64,000 nt of DNA from the NCBI GenBank assembly GCA_936450465.1, contig OW388300.1, positions 21,391,232 through 21,455,231 of the forward strand, given 5' to 3'. Origin of the DNA: Gibbula magus. Taxonomy: Eukaryota > Mollusca > Gastropoda > Trochida > Trochidae. Below, piece after piece: positions 57,292 through 64,000 of this stretch. The stretch's first letter is position 1; each line of letters starts with the position of its first letter. Under the pieces are notes generated by a model. That model saw only the letters and a program-made list of their open reading frames with translations. It was not told the origin of the DNA and did not search any database. The position numbers and the translations under genes were made by a program.

Positions 57292-58479
57292 ATGGCGGCT
57301 CTCATCTCTCCGTGGCGTTTCTATCAAGTTTGTACCATAGGCATTGTCTTTCTATTCGTAGTTGCTTTCACGGCCGAAGACCAGATGAGATTTTTAAAGT
57401 TCAAACACCATAAGGACTTTTCTCTGAACACATATGACCATCGTTATCTCACAAATATCACTTGTAAAACAGCTATTCAATGTGCGGTAGGATGTATGAG
57501 TACGCAAGAATGTGTCCTTGCAGATCTTGATTCTGGGAAACTGTACAAAAAGGAGGAACAAAACCCCAAAACAAGCCTGGTAAAGAACTATGTAGTCGCC
57601 CTTATGAAGAAGAGCTATGAAACAGTAACAAAACCAAAGGGCTTCAAATGGTTGCTTATGGGAGGACGAAATATCAGGCAAATTCTAAACATCTCAATGA
57701 CATCTAATGTAACGAAGAAGGCTGGAGTTTTCATCAAAGGAACGATGTATTCAATGGTTTATGACCAAGCAACAAATATTCTTTATTGGACTGGAGTACC
57801 AGGTGTTTTTAGTCAAGTCATAAACATCAAATCATCTAAGAAACAAATAGCCAATACCTATACTAAAAGACTGGCTATAAACAGGGATACACTATTTATT
57901 CTGGTGGTTAATGGAAAAAGTAATTACATAGACAGATATAAGACAGGGATAAGTAGATACGAGAAACATTGGCATAAATTAGAAAATATAATAGAAGATC
58001 GACGAGGGTATTGTTATGATCTAAGTGCACAAGGAACTATGATCTGCTGGATCTGTCACATACCTGAAAAAAATGTCATCGAATGTCTTGACATCACATC
58101 AAAACACAGAATATTAAGCCACAGCCGTCCTGGATACGCGGAAGGCTTGTCGTTGATACAGACCACTGGGGCTTCACTATTTGCTTGGAATGAGCGCAGA
58201 CGCCACATCTCCAAAATCAGAGTTACAAAGTTTGATGCTGAAAGAAAGGTTGTTTGTAAAACAATCAGTTCCGAGTTTAAGGGTCTCAAGTCCACGTACC
58301 TTGTTGGTGACCTGATCTTCTATACATTTCGGTATTCAAATAGAGTAGAAGCAAGGCAGATAAGCATGAATTGTAGTGTTGGTGTGAAAGTGTTTTCAAC
58401 TGATGATCTCACATCATATAAAAACACGCACGAGGAGCTGGTATTGGCCTTTCCTAAAGCAAATAATATAAATTCATAG
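57292..58479 (+). CDS. Secreted PAN-like / beta-propeller-like protein, copy D
   Basis: 395 residues from MAALISPW; an in-frame ATG at 57253 would add 13. It has a signal peptide, a PAN-like cysteine cluster (CKTAIQCAVGCMSTQEC), then repeated strands: ILYWTG, TMICWICHIPE, LFAWNE and LIFYTFR, each preceded by a hydrophobic strand, as in YWTD-type propeller blades. It carries about 45 residues (ISRYEKHWHKL... to VIECL) absent from A and B, close to one blade. Intact frame, no intron. An AATAAA follows at 58673. Copy C is its closest relative. Function unknown. Confidence 0.86.
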   Translation: MAALISPWRFYQVCTIGIVFLFVVAFTAEDQMRFLKFKHHKDFSLNTYDHRYLTNITCKTAIQCAVGCMSTQECVLADLDSGKLYKKEEQNPKTSLVKNYVVALMKKSYETVTKPKGFKWLLMGGRNIRQILNISMTSNVTKKAGVFIKGTMYSMVYDQATNILYWTGVPGVFSQVINIKSSKKQIANTYTKRLAINRDTLFILVVNGKSNYIDRYKTGISRYEKHWHKLENIIEDRRGYCYDLSAQGTMICWICHIPEKNVIECLDITSKHRILSHSRPGYAEGLSLIQTTGASLFAWNERRRHISKIRVTKFDAERKVVCKTISSEFKGLKSTYLVGDLIFYTFRYSNRVEARQISMNCSVGVKVFSTDDLTSYKNTHEELVLAFPKANNINS

Positions 58480-58672
58480 ATTTACCTTTCTGTGAAGACA
58501 TTACATAGTCATGTGTTCTCACAAAGAACAGCGATGTCCTTACTGAACGTAAATTTAATCACTTGATCTAATTCTCTTTGCACGCTGTCTCAAATAATAT
58601 CTAGCCTAATTTGAAAACATATTAATTAAAGAAACAGAATACAGTTACTTTGATTCAAAACTGTATTTGAAC

Positions 58673-58678
58673 AATAAA
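58673..58678 (+). terminator. Poly(A) signal AATAAA, gene D
   Basis: Lies about 195 bases after the stop; the matching site in copy C reads AATTAA. Confidence 0.55.
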
Positions 58679-60100
58679 CAGAACCGACACATTCATCGTA
58701 GTTCCTGGACTCCTTTTATGTTGTGTATGTTGTTGCAATCAAACTCTTCAACACGTAGAACAGTTTTTCACAGCAGAGGAAATTGCTGAGAACCTTGTGA
58801 GATTTGAACTCAGCTGCAAGAGATCGATGTAAATTGTTTGAGTACCAGAGAGTGGGTCCTTGCAGATCCTGACTGAGAACCTATTCTAGCAACGATGTGG
58901 AATATATATGTCAGTTACTAGATTCAAGGATGTTGTATAAGTATAATGGTCAGGAGTGGACCTGCTTAGAAGTTGAAATTAGTTCTGAACGTCTACATGA
59001 TGTCTCATGGGATACAGAAGAAGAGGATTAGCATCTTAACAGCTGTCACCTGTTTAAAATATGTCCTCAGTGCATGTACAGTTGGGACATTGTTTTGTCC
59101 TGGCGGCAACCGGTGGCAATAGTCCTTATAATGCTGAGCGCCTTGCAAGGAAGCAACAACTCCAACTTTTTAGTGTATTTTGGTATGAGAAGGCAGGATT
59201 CGAACTCCAGACGCTCTGGACGCTCTACTAACTGAACTACTTCATTTGTTTTGTCATCATGAGAGTGTGTTGTTGGATATGTGGATGCCTTAAACTAGAT
59301 GTACCTTTTACTGTGATTGAGTTTCCTCAGTATTAGGTTACTGTACAATCCTTTTTGTGTGTAGAATTATGTATTCCGTGTAATTTCCTACTATCTAATT
59401 GGTGAACAAGTAAGCATATATACCAAATTGATGATGTAATTCAGAAATCTTGTTTAAAAAAAATTCATATTCCACTTCTGAATGCTATTTTAAAAGTTGG
59501 GCATAATTGAAGTCGGATTTTCGTTCAGTACACCCAGGTCGGGTCGGATGATATTTGACTCTTTTGAATGTGATGGAATTATTTATTGATGTTTATTTGT
59601 ATAATGTGGGGGACCAATTCTTCCTTGTTTCTGTGTCATTAACTTGATATCCTGTTTTTGGACATGTGAATGCCTTAAACTAGATGTAGCTTTTACTATC
59701 TGTGATTGAGTTTCCTCAGTGTTAGGTTATCTTCAATCCTTATTGTGTGTAGGTTCATGTATCCCTGTAATTTTCTACTATCTAATTGGTGAACAAGTAA
59801 GCATATATACCAAATGGTCGTGTAAAGAAGAGTTGTAATTCAGATATTCTTAATTTTATAATTCATATTCCACTTCTGCATGCTCTTGATCGGATAGTAT
59901 TTGACTCTGTTGAATATGACAACATTATCTATCGATGTTTATTCTGTGCTAATGTAGTGGACTGATGCTTCACTGTTTGTTTTTGTGTCAATGTCAATGT
60001 TGTGTTGATGGTATTTTGTCATAATTTATTTTACAAAATAAGGATATTGTACCATTAATGATTACAGTCATATATATACTATGATTATTTATTTCTATGT
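58679..60100 (+). repeat. Duplicated downstream region of gene D with internal tandem copy
   Basis: Colinear with 43630-44700. In addition 59279-59650 and 59661-60010 are a direct duplication ('gccttaaactagatgta', 'gtgaacaagtaagcatat'), where copy C has a single unit. Confidence 0.7.
59181..59240 (-). other. tRNA-like remnant
   Basis: On the minus strand, gtagttcagttagtagagcg (A box) precedes GTTCGAATCC (B box) and 'tgccttctcatacca'. Only 16 bases separate the D-arm and T-loop parts, so the anticodon arm is largely gone. A pseudogene or SINE head, not a working tRNA. Confidence 0.55.
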
Positions 60101-61489
60101 AAATTATCAATCTGATTTTCACTGCTGCCAGATAAAATAGAAATACTTAACAATTTCACCTTATTCACTACTAACAATTAGAAAAATCTTGAATGGATGG
60201 GCTGGTAAGCACAAATAACAATTTATTGAATATGCTCTATGTTTTTAAAAAATAGCTAGATACTATCTCATTAAAAACTATTGTGCAGAATGAAGACGAA
60301 AACAGTCGGATTTACACTACTTTATAAAAAAAGAGAACTGTTGTACAGTTCATTTCAGTAATCCAAGATGTGGCGTCTACATGTATGTGACTTAGTTTCC
60401 GTGTGGAAATTTTCTTAATCGTTCAGTTGTTCAAGTACTCATTAATGATCAAAATCGTGAGAGAGGGTTGTATGGCGGTGGGAAAGAGGGGTTGGGATAG
60501 GCATGGCATCCGTTTGTGAGGCTTACTTCCCGAGGATCAGGTTTTCATCATACTTATGAACCGATAAAGATATAATTTTGAAATAATCTTCCAAGACCAC
60601 ATCCTTGTTCTGCATGTACCTTCTCCCGCCAGCGATGCATGTTTCATAGCGTGTTATTTTATGATTGTATTCATAAGGAGGAAGACCTTGTATTATGGCA
60701 GTATGTTGTAGAATATTGAAGGTTCTGGTGGCAGGTTTTCATTTAGTGTGTTGATGTGATATGGTCTGACGCAGGAAGACAGCTTTTGTTTTCTACGATG
60801 TCTGATGCTTCCTTGATGAGGAACGTTGGTAGTAATCCGGATGGAAATGGGTGAAATTATATTTTATCTTGTGTTAAGAAGTTGATAATATCTACAAGTT
60901 TGCAAATCTGTAGGCATGTGGCTAATGATACTTTGTTTATAAATATTGTATTTGATGTTAGATGTTATTTATGTTTTGAATTAAGTAGTCAATCTACACT
61001 GATGTTGTAACAGCATTATCATCATCTCTCATTTTTACACACACCATCATTATTAGCAAGAGAGGACAATTGCGTCTAAATGTGACAATTATAATTGATA
61101 TATTATCTTTATTCGTTCATCTTTTATGTGTGTAATAAGCAAAACGTTGTTTAAGACCCTTCTCAATACTGGAAGGAAGCAAAAAGTCGTCAGGCTGAAG
61201 AAACACCCGAGAGAGATCAAGACAGGCATGATGATTCTAATGAGGTTAAAAACGATATTTTTGAGACATAGATTTGTCATTGGGATGGTTGTGACTGGGT
61301 CTACAGTTGTTCTACAGTTGATGGAGCTTGTTGATACAGTTGACACTTAACTTATCTGGTAGTTGAGCTAGTTAGTGGTTATAGATGATTAGAGTTTCTG
61401 GTTACAGGTTGTCGCTGAGATACTGCTCTGACGTGGAGAGACAGCTATTGTTTCATTGAGATATCTGACTCTTTTCTGGACGAGGAGCT
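60101..61489. repeat. Degenerate downstream repeats
   Basis: 60690-60800 and 61060-61450 carry the same words as 45420-45920 ('gttctggtggcaggtt', 'ggttgtgactgggtctacag', 'ctgctctgacgtgg'). Confidence 0.5.
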
Positions 61490-61854
61490 TTAAAGGGGCA
61501 GTAGCACGTTATTTTGCTCAAATAAGTCGATGAAATGTATTTGAAAACTAATTTCACCAATCGTAAAACACCCTTCTCTCTTCAGAAAATCAAGTAAAAA
61601 AATGAGTGTACATGGCCCAGTAAAGCCATGGGAATCGTTTTTGTCATTCGAAATAATAAAATGTGTTCACAATAAAATGGCCACCATGTAATTTTTGCTT
61701 TATATGCAACACCGTTATCACTACTACGGATAATTGGTATGTGTTATAGGATGGTTTACCCTCTATAGTACATTTAAATGGCACGAACTATCTTTATAAA
61801 TAGGAAATTTGAAAAAAATATTTTTTAGAAAAAAACGTGCTACTTCCCCTTTAA
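61490..61854 (+). mobile_element. TTAA MITE, family 5 (copy 2)
   Basis: TTAA-aggggcagtagcacgtt at the left and 'acgtgctacttcccct-TTAA' at the right. Colinear with 19813-20166 throughout ('tcattcgaaataataaaatg', 'actacggata'). Confidence 0.85.
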
Positions 61855-62119
61855 AGCAGTGTTCATGATTAACAGTGCAACAGAGGTTTCTTTTATTGGA
61901 GAAGGTATTCTTTCAGTTATGTATCGAGAATTTTATCAGCCCTAAATGAGTATCATTGTTGTAGAATACATTTGCGTGAATGTATCTTATGATATTTTTT
62001 TAATGTTCTTTTAGATGTTAGATGTGATCTATGCTTTTAATTCCGTAGTCAGCTTACCCTAATACTCCCATAGATCCACACACCATAATGAACTAGAAGG
62101 TGTTTTTACTCGTAAAAAC
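61855..62119. other. Intergenic, nothing recognised
   Basis: No feature supported. Confidence 0.35.
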
Positions 62120-62540
62120 AGATGTCTCCCCCCTTCCCCATTTCAATTTCAGTTGTTAACATTCCAGAAGACAAAGTCCCAGTTGTTGCCATGGAAACAG
62201 AACAAAATGAACATTTTAAAGTTCAAACTCCCAAAAGGCACATCTACATTATATTGGGAGGCTGTATACCACATTTAAGGAAGATTGATCAATTAATTTT
62301 TTTAGATCTGCTCCGGAAATAAACCCTACCCTTAAAATAGACATACTCCAAATTGTTACCATGGAAACAAGAAAAATACAATTTAGAAAAAAGCTAAAAC
62401 CCCCAAAAGGCATATCTACATGACATGGGAAAGTTGTATGCCAAATTTGATGAAGATTGGTCAAGCAGTTTCAGAGATCTGCTCCGGAAACAATGGGGAC
62501 GCTGACGCTGACGCCGACGCCAACATCGACGCCGTAGGGA
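62120..62540 (+). repeat. Two direct units of about 170 bp ending in a GACGCC tract
   Basis: Each unit has 'ttg..accatggaaaca', 'cccaaaaggca.atctacat', 'ttga.gaagattg' and 'agatctgctccggaaa'. The second ends in a short 'gacgctgacgccgacgcc' run near 62500. Confidence 0.75.
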
Positions 62541-62749
62541 ACTCATCCAAAAACAATATGTCTTCGAGGACAGACATAATTTCAAGAGGGGACAGTTATA
62601 CCTTATGAGCAATTACCCTTTCTATCTCATTCTTTCATTTGATATTGTTTGCGATAGTATGCGTCCATAGATTTGGATAAATAAGATGAATTGTTGAGAA
62701 ATAAGTGTTATTCCCATGGACACAATACGGGAGGATACAGTCGTTGGCT

Positions 62750-63070
62750 CCTATCTAATCTTTCCCGGAGCAGAACCCAAAACTGTTCTTCTTGGCTAAA
62801 CGAACCTTCCGTATGTTTGACTTATCATCATATGTAGTGGAATCATATATTTGGAATTTTACATTTTGACCTTTTCCACAGAACCGCAACTTAGAAATTC
62901 GTTTCCGGAGCAGAACTCGAAAACCATTAGGCCTTTCTTAACGACACTAAGTATGCTGACTAATCCTCACATGTGGTTGTGCCTCGTGGTGCTCTTTGTC
63001 TTTCTGGAAATATTAATTTTGCTGGTTTCCACCGAAACGCCACTTAGAAATTCGTTTATTTTTCAATTAA
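62750..63070 (+). repeat. Two direct units of about 150 bp
   Basis: Both contain 'ccggagcagaac.c.aaaac' near the start and 'gaaacgccacttagaaattc' or a close variant at the end. Confidence 0.55.
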
Positions 63071-64000
63071 ACATGTATACTGCTAAAACTTAACTTTACT
63101 GGGGGATAGGCCGTCTCTCCCGATGGCTCTTGTTTTTGAAATTATGGTAATGAAATGTTGTATTGCGTATACTTTTATACCTCTATGCGTTTGTAATAAA
63201 TGAGAAAAAATCTGAATGTATTAGTTCCTCAAGTCATGACATCCTTACATCAAGGGATGCTTGATAACTTGCAAGTCGTAAAAAGCTGTAGCTCGAAGAT
63301 TATGATAAATCTAGAGAAATGGCGTAACATGATATTGACAATAAGAAATAACACAGTGCATACACCATGTCTCTGGATTCAATTCAGGCCTTCATCAAAC
63401 GCTGTAACTATTTTTTTCGAACTGTTTCTCCTCGCAGACTGAGCTGATTCAGGTACATTCACCATGTCTCCTGATTCCACTGAATCCTTCATCAAACGCT
63501 GTTATATGCTGTTATTGTTTACTCATTGTAATTTAAACTGAGGTACAAAAATATAACGATTTTTATTCTAGATTGTGTATGAAGAAAACCAAAATATATT
63601 ATTCTCAATATAATACACAATCCCTAGCCATGAATAATATCAAATACTTCAAAACTGTCATTGCATAACAAAAACCTGACTTGACACTTAATTTGGATGA
63701 AATTGGTTGCTCAAGTAGAACACTTCCTCAAAAGATATTGAAGAAAAGGTAATCCTTTCAGCTCAAGGTACCTAGACCAAGGGCATATCATCAAATTATT
63801 GTTGTCAACAAGAACTGTAGTCATACGAAACTTCTAGAAGCTATAGACATTTGAAGGACACATCCCACAATAAACTTTGTCATCTTTTTCCTCCAAAGTC
63901 ACCACCAACTATCCACCTACCGACCAACACAGACCCCGTACTTCCAAAGGTGTCACATTAGCCTAAATCTGAGAGAACGTTCCTTTTACCAACCTGAAAT
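63071..64000. other. End of duplicated block and unrecognised sequence
   Basis: 63175-63260 ('tttgtaataaatgag', 'tcctcaagtcatgacatcct') matches 26470-26550. 63370-63400 and 63460-63500 are short direct repeats ('ttcatcaaacgctgt'). Nothing else was recognised. Confidence 0.45.

Noticed and set aside
59181..59240. Functional tRNA gene
   Set aside because: A and B boxes are present but too little sequence remains between them for an anticodon arm.

Overview
The window looks like nuclear DNA of a bivalve-like mollusc. It is AT-rich, has a spliced animal gene with long introns, and is dense in repeat types I associate with molluscan genomes: Penelope-like elements, TTAA-flanked MITEs, LINE 3' ends with a TTTGACT tail, and repeats beginning 'agctcatcgggcctg'. 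The species cannot be fixed from sequence alone.

Layout. (1) 1-14190, plus strand: the last eight recognisable coding exons of CCDC93, the coiled-coil subunit of the COMMD/CCDC22/CCDC93 (CCC, Commander) endosomal recycling complex. All introns are GT-AG and phases match throughout. The introns carry a hAT-like MITE (1681-2257), a TTAA-flanked MITE (2614-3466), hairpin elements and a 3.8-kb antisense Penelope-like insertion (5404-9182). That insertion holds an intact 806-codon RT/GIY-YIG ORF, an inverted partial second copy, and a 12-bp target-site duplication. (2) 14191-23240: gene-poor, with nested TTAA MITEs and a wrecked Ty3/gypsy-type element (19040-21540) that contains an array resembling heat-shock elements. 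(3) 23250-60100: four copies (A-D) of an intronless gene for a secreted protein. Each has a signal peptide, a PAN/apple-like cysteine cluster and repeats resembling YWTD-type beta-propeller blades. A (23423) and B (31440) are near-identical; D (57292) is longer; C (42312) is broken. All lie on the plus strand within duplicated blocks that also share upstream and downstream noncoding sequence. Between them lie a broken Ty3/gypsy element (37142-41085), a fold-back element (33614-34716), LINE relics, and 'aaagcg' minisatellite arrays (47958-48660, 53155-53565). (4) 60100-64000: duplicated downstream sequence, another TTAA MITE and direct repeats.

The least-described content appears to be the tandem secreted family with variable propeller length and a palindromic ACAATG-N5-CATTGT site upstream of copies A, B and D, together with the Penelope insertion that carries degenerate hammerhead-like motifs. 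Everything here is by-eye reading; no database search was run.
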